From positions 1 to 57,672 of the forward strand of contig JAVVEZ010000011.1 in NCBI GenBank assembly GCA_032250895.1: DNA of 57,672 bases. The letters are read 5' to 3'. The position numbers and the translations under genes are program-made. Positions 9,501-17,823 of the stretch are shown here, in pieces; within the stretch, counting starts at the first letter, position 1; each line of letters begins with the position of its first letter. A model generated the notes under the pieces. The model saw only the letters and a program-made list of their open reading frames with translations. It was not told the DNA's origin and searched no databases. Origin of the DNA: JAVVEZ01 sp032250895 (GTDB lineage: Bacteria; Pseudomonadota; Gammaproteobacteria; Pseudomonadales; Pseudohongiellaceae).

Positions 9501-10995
9501 TGAGCAATGGAGCCGGCAGGAAGCACTGCGGGAAATCATCCGGGGGCGTCTGGAAGCCCTGGGGCCGGTAACAGTCCAGGTGCTGGGACAGCCACTGGCA
9601 CTGCCGGACGCTGATGTCGAGGGTGCCCTGCTGGCCCTGGAAACCGAAGGTTTTGTGTTTCAGGGTTGTTATACGCCGGATACACGAACGCAGGAATGGT
9701 GCGAACGGCGTTTGCTGCAAAGGATTCACCGCTACACGCTGGAATCACACCGGGAAAGTATCCGGCCGGTGTCGTTGCAGACCTATATGCGTTTTTTGTT
9801 CGATTGGCAGGGCTTGCAGTCCCATGAGGGACTTCCCGGCACCCCGTCCGCAGGCCCGCAGGCTTTATTGCAGGTATTGCAGGGGCTGGATGGTTATACT
9901 GCCCCGGCTGCCGCCTGGGAGTCCGATATTCTGCCGGGGCGCCTGCCGGATTATGATCCCGCCTGGCTGGATGTTCTCTGCATCAGTGGCAAGATCAGCT
10001 GGGGCAGAACCCGGCTCGGCAAAGGCGGCAGCAGGATGGATGCCTTGCAGGCAGCGCCCTTATCAAGAAAGGCCGGGCCGATAAAGACCACGCCGCTCAA
10101 CATTCTGCAGCGGGAGAACCTGGATATCTGGCAGGCACTGGCCCGGGAACAGGGGGCGGCGGAAAGGCAGCAGCTCGGCAGTGTGGCTCTGAGTATAGTG
10201 GCGGCCCTGGAAAAGTTTGGCGCCAGTTTTTTTGATGACCTGGTAAAAAACACCGGCTGCCTGAAAACCCAGGTGGAAGCCGGACTTGCCGAACTGGTGA
10301 ACCTCGGGTTTGTCAGCAGTGACAGTTTTACCGGTCTTCGGGCATTGCTCACGCCCAGCAGTCACAAGACCCGGCGCCGCGGAGGCAGTCGGCGTGCCCT
10401 GTTTGGCATTGAAGAGGCGGGGCGCTGGTCCCTGCTGTCCGGCAATACGGCTGCCCTGGTGGAGCCGGCACTGTCCGATGCCCAGCTGGAACGTTTGATT
10501 CATGTCTATCTGATGCGCTGGGGGGTACTGAGCCGGAAGGTGCTGGAGCGGGAAAGTCAGCCACCGCCCTGGCGTATTCTGCTGCTCAAATTGCGGCGGA
10601 TGGAATTGCGGGGTGAATTGCGGGGTGGTCGTTTCATCGCCGGTATCGGCGGTGAACAGTTTGCGCTGCCGGAAACGGTGAATGTCTTGCGCAGACAGCA
10701 CCAGGCCGGCCTGCGCGGTGAGGGCAGCGATCCCGCGCTGCAGCAGCCTCAGCGCCATGTGCTGTCGGCTGCCGATCCTCTGAATCTGCTGGGGATCATT
10801 CTGCCGGGCAGCAAGGTGGCGGCCAGCGGGAGCAATCGGATCTTGTTCGAAGACGGACTTCCGCTTGCCATACTGGAAAAGGATGAGGTCAGATTTCTGC
10901 GTGACATCGGTCCTGAACAGCAGTGGACACTGCAGCAGCACATTCAGCGGCGCTGTTTCCCGCCCCGGCTGCGCGCCTATTTGGGCAGGCCTTGA
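6562..10995 (+). CDS. lhr: full-length Lhr ATP-dependent helicase
   Basis: At 1477 residues this is the long Lhr form. It has a superfamily 2 helicase core with Walker A APTGSGKT (44-51), a DEIH box in LIVDEIHAL, an SAT motif and HxxGR-like motif VI QRVGRSGH. The winged-helix and beta-barrel Lhr core follow, then the long C-terminal extension (about 900-1477) found in E. coli Lhr. Lhr translocates 3' to 5' on single-stranded DNA and unwinds DNA or RNA:DNA hybrids during repair. The start is GTG at 6562, with an ATG two codons later. It is divergent from baeS. Nothing suggests truncation. Confidence 0.93.
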   Translation: MNMSLDAFHPATRAWFEQHLGSPTAAQSEAWPAIQQGKNTLIAAPTGSGKTLAAFYVAIDQLVQLGLRGPLDDSTRILYVSPLKALGNDIQRNLEQPLDGIAEQLHLHGCPPVNIRVGVRTGDTSAYERQRMLKKPPHILVTTPESLYLLLTSRGGRQVLSSVTTLIVDEIHALLGDKRGSHLSLSIERLQHLTAGRLQRIGLSATQKPIALVARFLVGNHQPDDKGRMDCAIIDGGHRKHLDLSLEVPQSPLSALMSNEVWEELYARLVALINTHRTTLIFVNTRRLAERLALSLGAHIGEEFISSHHGSMSKDHRHQAEQKLKSGELRVLVATASMELGIDIGSVNLVLQISSPHSIAAFLQRVGRSGHQVGGLPKGILFPLTRDDLVECAALLDSVRRGELDAVVMPEKPLDVLAQQLVAELGSLEDGEEGMALDELFTLVRRSWVYRDLDRDEFMQVIAMLARGYTSRRGRSGAWLHLDQVNDRVRPRKGARLTALTNGGAIPDMFDYQVVLDPEETVVGSLNEDFALEALPGDIFTLGNHSWRLLRIDGLKVRVADAQGLPPSIPFWFGEGPGRTRELSEAVSRLRVELRELLDHSLEKARDFLLTQIGLQSAAAEQLLSYLKAGSDALEVMPSRECLVMERFFDEVGDMHLVIHSPFGSRLNRAWGLALRKRFCRSFNFELQAAASEDSIVISLGSVHSFPLAEVFNYLHSSSVRELLVQALLDAPMFEVRWRWNATRALAIQRNRSGKRVPPQFQRMQAEDLVAQVFPDQIACFENLQGPRRIPDHPLVSQTIHDCLTEAMDIDGLEALLKKIENNQLQLLAKDLREPSPFAQEIINARPYAFLDDAPFEERRTNAIRHRSWLDPAETTAFSTLDRKAIERVRGEAWPWIRSAEELHDALLLLGFLSAEEISANPDHDAAIYLEPLLKAGRITQLSGVGGGVWLAAERLPQFMALGMDWHCQPSLVLPAAIASEQWSRQEALREIIRGRLEALGPVTVQVLGQPLALPDADVEGALLALETEGFVFQGCYTPDTRTQEWCERRLLQRIHRYTLESHRESIRPVSLQTYMRFLFDWQGLQSHEGLPGTPSAGPQALLQVLQGLDGYTAPAAAWESDILPGRLPDYDPAWLDVLCISGKISWGRTRLGKGGSRMDALQAAPLSRKAGPIKTTPLNILQRENLDIWQALAREQGAAERQQLGSVALSIVAALEKFGASFFDDLVKNTGCLKTQVEAGLAELVNLGFVSSDSFTGLRALLTPSSHKTRRRGGSRRALFGIEEAGRWSLLSGNTAALVEPALSDAQLERLIHVYLMRWGVLSRKVLERESQPPPWRILLLKLRRMELRGELRGGRFIAGIGGEQFALPETVNVLRRQHQAGLRGEGSDPALQQPQRHVLSAADPLNLLGIILPGSKVAASGSNRILFEDGLPLAILEKDEVRFLRDIGPEQQWTLQQHIQRRCFPPRLRAYLGRP

Positions 10996-11048
10996 CACGG
11001 TAAAACAACTTATTGTCAATTTTTAATAAAAAAAGAGAGGACGTCAAA

Positions 11049-11675
11049 ATGAAGTTGTATGGTATTGCTTTGAGCAACTACACCAACATGGTCAAACATG
11101 CGCTGCTGGAGAAGGGTATTCCCTTTGAAATGGTCCCGGCCTCCCCCAGTCAGGACCCCGCCTTTCTGGCCAAAAGCCCCATGGGAAAAGTCCCCCTGCT
11201 TGAAACGGATGCGGGTTTTCTCACCGAGACCGACGTAATCATGGCCTATCTTGAGGAAAGCTTCCCGGAAAAGAAACTTTTCCCGGAACAGCCGTTTGCC
11301 CGCGCCAAGGTCAAGCAGCTGATGAAAACCCAGGAGCTGTATGTCGAAACGCCGATGCATGGCACCGTCGGTGTGCTGTTTGGCCGGGAAATCCCGTCCC
11401 ATGTTCTTGAAGCCGTCCCCAAACAGACCCGCAGGGGACTGGCAGCCTTGAGCGGCCTGGTAAAATTCACGCCCTTCATTGCCGGTGACAGACTCACCTT
11501 CGCGGATATTTTTGTCTTTTATTCCTTCATGTTGAGCAATCGTCTGGCTCAACAGGTTTATCAGTGGAACCTGCTGGATGAAATGCCAGGCCTGTCTGAC
11601 TGGTATGACATGATGTCGCAACGAGAGGTCAGCAAACGAGTGGCGGCAGATATGGCGGCCGATATGAAGAAATAG
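11049..11675 (+). CDS. glutathione S-transferase-like protein (SspA-like fold)
   Basis: The ATG at 11049 follows a good AGAGAGGA ribosome site, so it is preferred over an upstream in-frame ATG at 11013. The 208-residue product starts MKLYGIALSNYTNMVKHALLEKG. It has an N-terminal thioredoxin fold (1-78) with the glutathione-contact loop SPMGKVPLLET and ETDVIMAYLEE. An all-helical GST_C domain follows, with the capping-type DRLTFADIFVFY. Members conjugate or carry glutathione, or act as stress proteins like SspA. The substrate is unknown. It sits 53 bases after lhr and is probably transcribed separately. Confidence 0.8.
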   Translation: MKLYGIALSNYTNMVKHALLEKGIPFEMVPASPSQDPAFLAKSPMGKVPLLETDAGFLTETDVIMAYLEESFPEKKLFPEQPFARAKVKQLMKTQELYVETPMHGTVGVLFGREIPSHVLEAVPKQTRRGLAALSGLVKFTPFIAGDRLTFADIFVFYSFMLSNRLAQQVYQWNLLDEMPGLSDWYDMMSQREVSKRVAADMAADMKK

Positions 11676-11728
11676 GAAGAAATTTCACATTTTTGGCGCT
11701 GAAATACAGGCTGCGCACAGACTCGGCC

Positions 11729-11758
11729 TTGCCAAGGTTTGAAGGTCGGCGCTAGAAT
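11729..11758 (+). promoter_or_regulatory. candidate sigma70 promoter for the diguanylate cyclase
   Basis: TTGCCA (11729-11734) and TAGAAT (11753-11758) are 18 bases apart in the gap after the GST-like gene. A start near 11765 would give a leader of about 100 nt containing a small CGCCA/TGGCG hairpin. The leader does not match a c-di-GMP riboswitch by eye. Confidence 0.4.
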
Positions 11759-11868
11759 CACCCGTCGTTGCTGCTCCGAAGGCAGGTGCTTTGTGCGGTA
11801 TTTCAAAACAATAAAGAGACAAGCGCCAAGCTGGCGTCAAGCGCTATGAGTTTGCGGGTGAGAGACTG

Positions 11869-12996
11869 ATGCTGAGCCAGGACAATGATTCGAGAAATGT
11901 GCTTGACGTAGAACAGATCGAACTGAAAGGCTTTTCAAGAAGCATTGCAGAAATCGAGTGGCTGTTATTGCTGCTGGTCATTCTCTACTATGTGGCGCCC
12001 GGCTCGAATGTCAGCAACCCCTTCGGTATGGTGCTGTCCATGCTCGGCTTTGCCGGCTTTGTCCTGCTGTTTCATTACGTCAATTACAACGCACCCCAGT
12101 ATCGCTGGAAGTTGGCCATCGAAACCTGGGTGATGATAGGGTTCATCACCTGGACCTTGTGGAACACCGGGAGTACCGAAAGCCCTCTGTTCAATCTCTA
12201 TCTGCTGGTGATCATTTCCAGTGCGATCACGCTTGGCAAGATGGTGACCTTTCTGGAAATTGCGCTGATCGGTGCCTTTTATTTTTTTCTGGCCCACCAC
12301 AGTGGTCTGGAATACAGCATCGCCGAATTCAGCCAGTTGATGATTTATTTCACGCCCTTCGTGCTGGTTGCCTATATTGCCACCATGCTGGCGGCGGACG
12401 TGCATTACGGCAGAAAAATGTTCAAGGCCCTCTCCGAGACTGACGAGATGACCAAGCTGCTGAACAAGCGTTCCTTCAATCCCATGTTCAGCAAGGCGGC
12501 GGAAGTCGCCGTGAAATATGCTCATCCCCTGTCGGCGATGATGATAGATGCGGACAATCTGAAGCAGGTCAATGATGTTCACGGTCATGCGGCCGGTGAC
12601 CAGCTGATTATCAGGATTGCCGAGATCATTCAGGACAGCTTGCGAACGTCCGACATCATCTGTCGCTACGGCGGTGATGAGTTTGTTGCGCTGTTGCCGC
12701 AACTGTCGGCGGAGCGGGCCATCGAGGCCGGGGAGCGTCTGCGCAGCGCCGTTGCCAACATGTCTTTTGATGCCGATGGCAAGCGGATCATGTCAACGGT
12801 CAGTATCGGCATCGCCACCTGGCCGGATAATGTTCATGAAATCAATGAGTTGCTGGAAAAAGCCGACGAAACACTCTATGAAAGCAAGCGGACCGGCAGG
12901 AACAGGGTGAGCAGTTACGGCTCTTTCATGAAGCAGCCGGTTCAGGAGCAGGAAAACCGGGAAGGTGGCAGGCAGGCTGAACGTGTCCTCGAGTAG
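11869..12996 (+). CDS. membrane diguanylate cyclase (GGDEF)
   Basis: This 375-residue protein has about six hydrophobic segments (25-185) followed by a GGDEF domain. The active-site sequence RYGGDEF puts GGDEF at 268-272, so catalysis of 2 GTP to c-di-GMP is expected. An inhibitory I-site RTSD (259-262) stands exactly five residues before it, predicting product feedback. The membrane part does not match a sensor domain I can name. The last 32 bases overlap the start of the P450 gene, so the two are likely co-transcribed and translationally coupled. Confidence 0.88.
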   Translation: MLSQDNDSRNVLDVEQIELKGFSRSIAEIEWLLLLLVILYYVAPGSNVSNPFGMVLSMLGFAGFVLLFHYVNYNAPQYRWKLAIETWVMIGFITWTLWNTGSTESPLFNLYLLVIISSAITLGKMVTFLEIALIGAFYFFLAHHSGLEYSIAEFSQLMIYFTPFVLVAYIATMLAADVHYGRKMFKALSETDEMTKLLNKRSFNPMFSKAAEVAVKYAHPLSAMMIDADNLKQVNDVHGHAAGDQLIIRIAEIIQDSLRTSDIICRYGGDEFVALLPQLSAERAIEAGERLRSAVANMSFDADGKRIMSTVSIGIATWPDNVHEINELLEKADETLYESKRTGRNRVSSYGSFMKQPVQEQENREGGRQAERVLE

Positions 12997-14179
12997 AGCG
13001 CAGGAATGTCCGCTGGTTGATTTTGATCCCTTTTCCGATGCCATGCTCAGCGAACCCTTCGACAGTTATGAGGAGCTGAGAAAGCTGGCGCCGGTTGTCA
13101 AACTCGCCCGTTATGATTGCTGGGCAGTGCTGGATTACGAGGCTCTGGACACGGTGTTGACTGACTGGGAGAGTTATTCTTCCGCCGCCGGAGTCGGTCT
13201 CGACAATTATCGCAAGGCCCGTTCCTGGCGCCCGCAGAGCATCATCCTGGAAGCAGACCCGCCTGATCACAATAAAACCCGGCGGGTGCTGAACCGGGTC
13301 TTGTCCCGTCCCGCGATGGAGAAAATGCGGCAGACTTTTTCCGGGGAAGCCCGCAAGCTGATCACCCAGGTGCTCAGCAAAGGTGAATTTGACGGCATCA
13401 CCGACCTGGCGGAAGTTTATCCGCTCAAGGTCTTTCCTGATGCCGTGGGCTTGCAGCAGGCGGGTCGGGAAAACCTGCTTGCCTATGGTGCGCTTGCCTT
13501 CAACGCGTCCTGTCCCCATAACCAGCTGTTTCAGGAAGCCATGGCCAATGCCGAAGCGGTGATTGCCTGGATCACGAGTCAGTGTACACGGGCAGCGCTC
13601 ACGCCCGATGGCCTGGGTGCCCAGGTCTTCGACGCCGTGGACCGGGGTGAGCTGGAGGAGCAGGAAGCCGGCATGCTGGTACGTTCGCTGTTGTCCGCAG
13701 GGGTGGATACCACGATCAACGGCATCGGCAACGCGCTGTATTGTTTCGCCCGTTTCCCGGCGCAGTGGCAATTGCTCAGGGAACGACCGGAACTGATACG
13801 CGGCGCCATCGACGAGGTGCTGCGTTTCGAGGGGGCGGTGATGAACTTCTTCAGAACCACCACCCGGGAGGTCAATCTTGCCGGCTACCGGATACCGGAA
13901 AACGAGAAGGTCCTGGTGCTGTTTTCAGCGGGCAGCCGGGACCCGAAAAAATGGCCGGATGCCCATGTTTTTGATATCACCCGCGAGACCAAGGGCCATC
14001 TTGGCTTTGGCGCAGGCGTGCACACCTGCGTCGGTCAAATGGTGGCACGTCTGGAAGTGGAGCTGATTCTGAACGAACTGGTCCAGCGGGTCGACACGCT
14101 GGCGCTCAATGGCAGGCCGGTGCGGCGTCTGAACAATGCGCTGCGTGGGCTGGCAAGCCTGCCCCTAAAACTCCAGTAA
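12965..14179 (+). CDS. cytochrome P450, CYP199-like
   Basis: The protein has 404 residues from a GTG at 12965; a GTG at 12983 is an equally possible start. The I-helix oxygen-activation sequence SAGVDTT, a K-helix ExxR (EVLR) and the heme loop FGAGVHTCVG with axial C355 are all present. Blocks such as SWRPQSIILEADPP, YPLKVFPDAVGL, VRSLLSAG and RRLNNALRGLASLP closely follow the CYP199 family. That family oxidises para-substituted benzoates and cinnamates with a [2Fe-2S] ferredoxin and reductase. No redox partner is adjacent. The stretch equivalent to SSRGVGLS in CYP199A enzymes reads SSAAGVGLD, so the substrate may differ. Its 3' end overlaps the convergent dehydrogenase gene by 15 bases. Confidence 0.85.
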   Translation: MAGRLNVSSSRAQECPLVDFDPFSDAMLSEPFDSYEELRKLAPVVKLARYDCWAVLDYEALDTVLTDWESYSSAAGVGLDNYRKARSWRPQSIILEADPPDHNKTRRVLNRVLSRPAMEKMRQTFSGEARKLITQVLSKGEFDGITDLAEVYPLKVFPDAVGLQQAGRENLLAYGALAFNASCPHNQLFQEAMANAEAVIAWITSQCTRAALTPDGLGAQVFDAVDRGELEEQEAGMLVRSLLSAGVDTTINGIGNALYCFARFPAQWQLLRERPELIRGAIDEVLRFEGAVMNFFRTTTREVNLAGYRIPENEKVLVLFSAGSRDPKKWPDAHVFDITRETKGHLGFGAGVHTCVGQMVARLEVELILNELVQRVDTLALNGRPVRRLNNALRGLASLPLKLQ

Positions 14180-15139
14180 GACCTTCAAGACCCCCTTCGT
14201 GCCGGCCCGGGCAATGGCGGCAAGACCCTCCCGGATGGCAAAACGGGCGCTGATCAGGCGCTGAGGAAAAATTCGTCCGCTCTGCATCAGGCTCATGGCT
14301 TTGGCCATCGGTCCGCAACGGGAGCCCAGCAGTGTGATTTCATTGATCACGAGCGGGGCGGGATTGAACTCAAAGCCCCCGGCATAGGTTGACTTGAGCA
14401 CCAGGGTGCCCCTTGCCTCCGTCAGTTGGAGGGCACTGGCAAATCCCCCAGGGTTGCCCGTGGCCTCCACGACCAGCGGAAATTTTCTGGCCGGGGCTTG
14501 AGTCAAAAACCGGACATCCAAACCTGTCAGCAGGGCCGCATGTTCAGGATGATGACCCAGCAGGGAAACCGGCAGGCCGTGAGCGGCCAGACCCATGCTG
14601 ATCAGCAGGCCCAGTTTGCCATCGCCGATGACGAGTGCGTCCCGGTTTGCGGAAAGCCCTGCCGTGAGCTGAGGGCCGTGCAATGTTTCAAGCTGGTCCA
14701 GAATTTCCAGCGCAGCGGCCAGGGGTTCGGCAAAGACGGCACAATCATCGTCGATCGTTTCCGGTACATTGACCAGATTGCGCTGCGGCACGGTCAGGAA
14801 TTGTGCGAAGGCACCGTTTTTGTCATGAATGCCCAGGGTATGACGCCGGTGGCAATGGTGGGGATGACCCGCCAGGCAGGCCTGACAGCTCATGCAGGCC
14901 AGGTTGATGTCACTGACGATGCGCTTGCCAAGCCATTGGCTGTCGTCGGCGGCGACGACCTCGCCAACGAATTCGTGCCCCAGCACGCCGCGAAAATCGT
15001 GATAGCCCCGGATAATCTCCAGGTCGGTATTGCAGATACCCGCCTTGCGTACCCTGATCAGGGCTTCGCCAGCCTGCCTGAGTGGTATCGGCAGAGTTGA
15101 CAACTCCACTGTGCTGCCATTCCATACCAGAGCTTGCAT
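14165..15139 (-). CDS. zinc-dependent medium-chain alcohol dehydrogenase
   Basis: The GroES-like domain has the catalytic-zinc elements AGICNTD and GHEFVGEVV. A structural-zinc cluster CMSCQACLAGHPHHC follows, then a Rossmann domain starting ALVIGDGKLGLL. This is the MDR superfamily, oxidising alcohols with NAD(P). It shows no clear signature of a single substrate class, though threonine/sorbitol-type members are the nearest by eye. The chosen ATG (MQALVWNG) is one of three close candidates (15139, 15148, 15154). It converges on the P450, and the two may act on one aromatic or alcohol substrate, which is inference from position. Confidence 0.8.
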   Translation of the reverse strand: MQALVWNGSTVELSTLPIPLRQAGEALIRVRKAGICNTDLEIIRGYHDFRGVLGHEFVGEVVAADDSQWLGKRIVSDINLACMSCQACLAGHPHHCHRRHTLGIHDKNGAFAQFLTVPQRNLVNVPETIDDDCAVFAEPLAAALEILDQLETLHGPQLTAGLSANRDALVIGDGKLGLLISMGLAAHGLPVSLLGHHPEHAALLTGLDVRFLTQAPARKFPLVVEATGNPGGFASALQLTEARGTLVLKSTYAGGFEFNPAPLVINEITLLGSRCGPMAKAMSLMQSGRIFPQRLISARFAIREGLAAIARAGTKGVLKVLLEF

Positions 15140-15184
15140 GTCGTTCATAAGCATCAGACCGGTTTCGAATCAGGGAATGATGAT

Positions 15185-15913
15185 ATGATCTGCGGCGGAC
15201 AGATGCACGGATCCACGATGAAAAAACTCAAGACTTTATTGGCGAATATCCCCTTGGACAATACCGGGCTGGCCGCAGGCACGGTCTCTGCTTCCAGGGA
15301 AAAAGCCCGGACGGCTTCCCGGGCTGGCGGCGCCGAAGCGGGTGCCGGACGCGATCATGTCGATGTCATCAACCAGCTGTTCGCCGAGTTCGAGCTGGCC
15401 TATCACAATCAGTACCACAAGGCCTACGCCCAGGAAGGCAGTCTGGTGCTGGCAAAAAAATACTGGTTGTCCTGCCTCGGAGGCTTCGCCCCGGCCCTGA
15501 TTCTGAAGGCGGCCCGGCAAGTGGTGACTCACCAGGAATATCTGCCTTCGCTGTCCACGATCGTACAGGCCTGTGAAAATGCCCTGGACCTGTTTGGACT
15601 GCCGGAGGCTCATGAGGCCTATGTGGAGGCCTGTTGTGCCCCGGCCCCGAAATCCGGCCATGCCTGGTCACATCCCGCCGTGTATCTGGCGGGCAGGGCG
15701 AGCGGTTGGTTTGAACTGGCCAACCAGCCGGAAGCCGTGATGTATCCCCGCTTTGAATACCATTACCGGCTGCTGTGCCGGCAGGTCATCAATGGTGAAG
15801 AGCTGCATCTGAACATCCCGGAGGCTCTCAGTGCCCACCCGCCCCGGCCACTGAGCCCCGAGGAAAACCGGCAGCGGCTCGAGGTCCTGCGCAAGCAGAT
15901 GAAATTTAATTAG
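15185..15913 (+). CDS. phage lambda P-like replication protein (putative helicase loader)
   Basis: The core from about residue 60 follows lambda P in order. It has an INQLF segment, a W near the end of the first helical block, the YLPSLSTIVQAC segment matching lambda P's FLPSPGQFVAWC, then HAWSHPAVYLAGRASGWFEL and a final basic helix. Lambda P loads the DnaB helicase. No phage genes surround this copy, so it looks like a resident chromosomal member of the Phage_lambda_P family. The start is uncertain. ATG at 15185 has an AGGGA site 8 bases upstream, while 15203 and 15218 (MKKLKTLL) are alternatives. The first 60 residues are low-complexity and alanine-rich. Confidence 0.6.
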   Translation: MICGGQMHGSTMKKLKTLLANIPLDNTGLAAGTVSASREKARTASRAGGAEAGAGRDHVDVINQLFAEFELAYHNQYHKAYAQEGSLVLAKKYWLSCLGGFAPALILKAARQVVTHQEYLPSLSTIVQACENALDLFGLPEAHEAYVEACCAPAPKSGHAWSHPAVYLAGRASGWFELANQPEAVMYPRFEYHYRLLCRQVINGEELHLNIPEALSAHPPRPLSPEENRQRLEVLRKQMKFN

Positions 15914-15970
15914 CAGGCTGTTGAAAAACAGGCTCCTCCCGGGTCATGGATGGACTTTTTCAACAAGCTG
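15914..15970. repeat. inverted repeat between convergent genes
   Basis: Arms 15914-15928 and 15956-15970 match at 13 of 15 positions, with GTTGAAAAA/TTTTTCAAC at the core and 27 bases between them. It occupies the whole gap between the lambda-P-like gene and ettA, so it could serve as a two-way terminator. The GCTGTTGAAAAA arm also resembles ends of some transposable elements, so a small decayed element is possible. Confidence 0.5.
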
Positions 15971-17635
15971 TCAGGCGAGCTTCCTGTACTTGACGCGGGT
16001 CGGTTCGGCGTCGCCCTGACGCTTTTTGCGGTCTGCCTCATAATCCGTGTAGTTGCCTTCGTGCCAGATCACTTCGCTGTTGCCTTCAAAAGCCAGAATG
16101 TGGGTGGCGATGCGGTCCAGGAACCAGCGGTCATGGGAAACCACGATGACCGTGCCCGGGAAGGCCAGCAGGGCCTCTTCCAGGGCCCGCAGGGTTTCCA
16201 CGTCGAGATCGTTCGTGGGTTCGTCCAGCATCAGTACATTGGCGCCCTTTTTCAACAGCTTGGCCAGATGCAGGCGGTTGCGTTCCCCGCCGGACAGATC
16301 CTTGACGAATTTCTGCTGGTCGCTGCCCTTGAAGTTGAAGCGGCTGACATAGGAACGCGAGGCCACTTCATAATTGCCGATGCTGAGATTGTCCAGGCCG
16401 CCGGAAATTTCCTGCCAGACGGTATTGTTGTCATCGAGACTGTCGCGGCTCTGATCCACGTAGGCCAGCTCCACCGTTTCGCCGATCCGGATGCTGCCGC
16501 TGTCCGGCTGTTCCTGGCCCACCAGCATGCGCAGGAAGGTGGTCTTGCCGGCACCGTTGCCGCCGATGATACCGACGATGCTGCCCCTCGGGATGCTGAA
16601 ATTGAGGTCGTTGATGAGGGTCTTGTCGCCAAAACCCTTGCTGACATGATTGACCTCGACCACCAGTTCGCCCAACCGGGGGCCGGGTGGGATGTATAGT
16701 TCCAGGGTTTCATTGCGCGCCTGAAAGTCCCGGGAGGAGAGTTCCTCAAAGCGCGCCAGGCGTGCCTTGCTCTTGGCCTGGCGGCCCTTGGCATTGGCGC
16801 GCACCCATTCCAGTTCGGCCTTGACGGTCTTGGCCATCGATGATTGCTGCTTGGCTTCGATTGCCAGACGCTTTTCCTTGGCGTCCAGCCAATCACTGTA
16901 ATTGCCCTCATAGGGGATGCCATGGCCACGGTCGAGTTCGAGAATCCAACCGGCGGCATGGTCCAGAAAATAGCGGTCATGGGTAATGGCGACCACCGTG
17001 CCGGGATAATCCTGCAGAAAGCGTTCGAGCCAGGCCACACTGCCGGCATCCAGGTGGTTGGTGGGTTCGTCCAGCAACAACATGTCAGGCTTGGACAATA
17101 ACAGACGGCACAGTGCAACACGGCGCTTTTCCCCGCCCGAAAGCATGTCGACACGAGCATCCCAGGGCGGCAGTCGCAGGGCGTCGGCGGCAATTTCCAG
17201 GGTACGTTCGATATTCCAGCCGTCACAGGCATCGATGGCGCTTTGAAGCTCGCCCTGGCGTTCCAGCAGGCTCGTCATTTCATCGTCGCTCATGGCTTCG
17301 GCAAATTTGTCACTGATGGCGTTGAAGGCATCGATCAGGTCCTTGATGTCGCGGACGCCGTCTTCCACATTGCCTTTCACGTTCTTGTCTTCGTCCAGCT
17401 GTGGTTCCTGGGGCAGATAACCGATCTTGATGCCGGGCTGGGGGCGGGCTTCACCCAGATAATCCCTGTCGATACCACCCATGATGCGCAGCAGGGAGGA
17501 TTTGCCCGAGCCATTGAGACCCAACACGCCGATTTTGGCGCCAGGGAAGAAGGACAGAGAGATGTCCTTGAGAATCTCGCGTTTGGGGGGGACCACTTTC
17601 CCCACCCGGTTCATGGTGTAGACAAACTGTGCCAT
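15971..17635 (-). CDS. ettA: energy-dependent translational throttle EttA (ABC-F ATPase)
   Basis: The start at 17635 (MAQFVYTMNRVGKVVPPKRE) is the family N-terminus and gives 554 residues, against 555 for E. coli EttA. A longer upstream frame is discarded. Two ABC ATPase domains carry Walker A motifs GLNGSGKSS and GGNGAGKTT and signature motifs LSGGEKRRVALC and LSGGERNRLHLA. Both Walker B regions (LLLDEPTNHLD, LMLDEPTNDLD) have catalytic glutamates. A linker lies between the domains. EttA binds the ribosomal E site and gates entry into elongation according to ATP/ADP ratio. A minus-strand TATAAT lies about 95 bases upstream. Confidence 0.96.
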   Translation of the reverse strand: MAQFVYTMNRVGKVVPPKREILKDISLSFFPGAKIGVLGLNGSGKSSLLRIMGGIDRDYLGEARPQPGIKIGYLPQEPQLDEDKNVKGNVEDGVRDIKDLIDAFNAISDKFAEAMSDDEMTSLLERQGELQSAIDACDGWNIERTLEIAADALRLPPWDARVDMLSGGEKRRVALCRLLLSKPDMLLLDEPTNHLDAGSVAWLERFLQDYPGTVVAITHDRYFLDHAAGWILELDRGHGIPYEGNYSDWLDAKEKRLAIEAKQQSSMAKTVKAELEWVRANAKGRQAKSKARLARFEELSSRDFQARNETLELYIPPGPRLGELVVEVNHVSKGFGDKTLINDLNFSIPRGSIVGIIGGNGAGKTTFLRMLVGQEQPDSGSIRIGETVELAYVDQSRDSLDDNNTVWQEISGGLDNLSIGNYEVASRSYVSRFNFKGSDQQKFVKDLSGGERNRLHLAKLLKKGANVLMLDEPTNDLDVETLRALEEALLAFPGTVIVVSHDRWFLDRIATHILAFEGNSEVIWHEGNYTDYEADRKKRQGDAEPTRVKYRKLA

Positions 17636-17733
17636 AGAGATATCCAGATCAGTGAAAAAGAAGCCGGAGCCAGTGGAAATATCCTTTGCCGACAAGGCGT
17701 TTCTGGCCTCCCGGGCTTTGTTGCAGGGTCGTA

Positions 17734-17739
17734 TTATAC
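17734..17739 (-). promoter_or_regulatory. candidate -10 element for ettA
   Basis: The minus strand reads a perfect TATAAT here, giving a start near 17727 and an approximately 90-nt ettA leader. No convincing -35 hexamer stands at 16-18 bases, so only the -10 is claimed. Confidence 0.35.
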
Positions 17740-17823
17740 TCATAGGCGCTTCGGCTTTGTTGAGGGTTTTCACAAGAGTTTTGGGGTAGAATGGCGGCCG
17801 CAGATTTTACTATGAGTCCTGGC

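Noticed and set aside
11759..11868. c-di-GMP riboswitch before the diguanylate cyclase
   Set aside because: The leader lacks the conserved GEMM sequence blocks; only a weak hairpin is visible.
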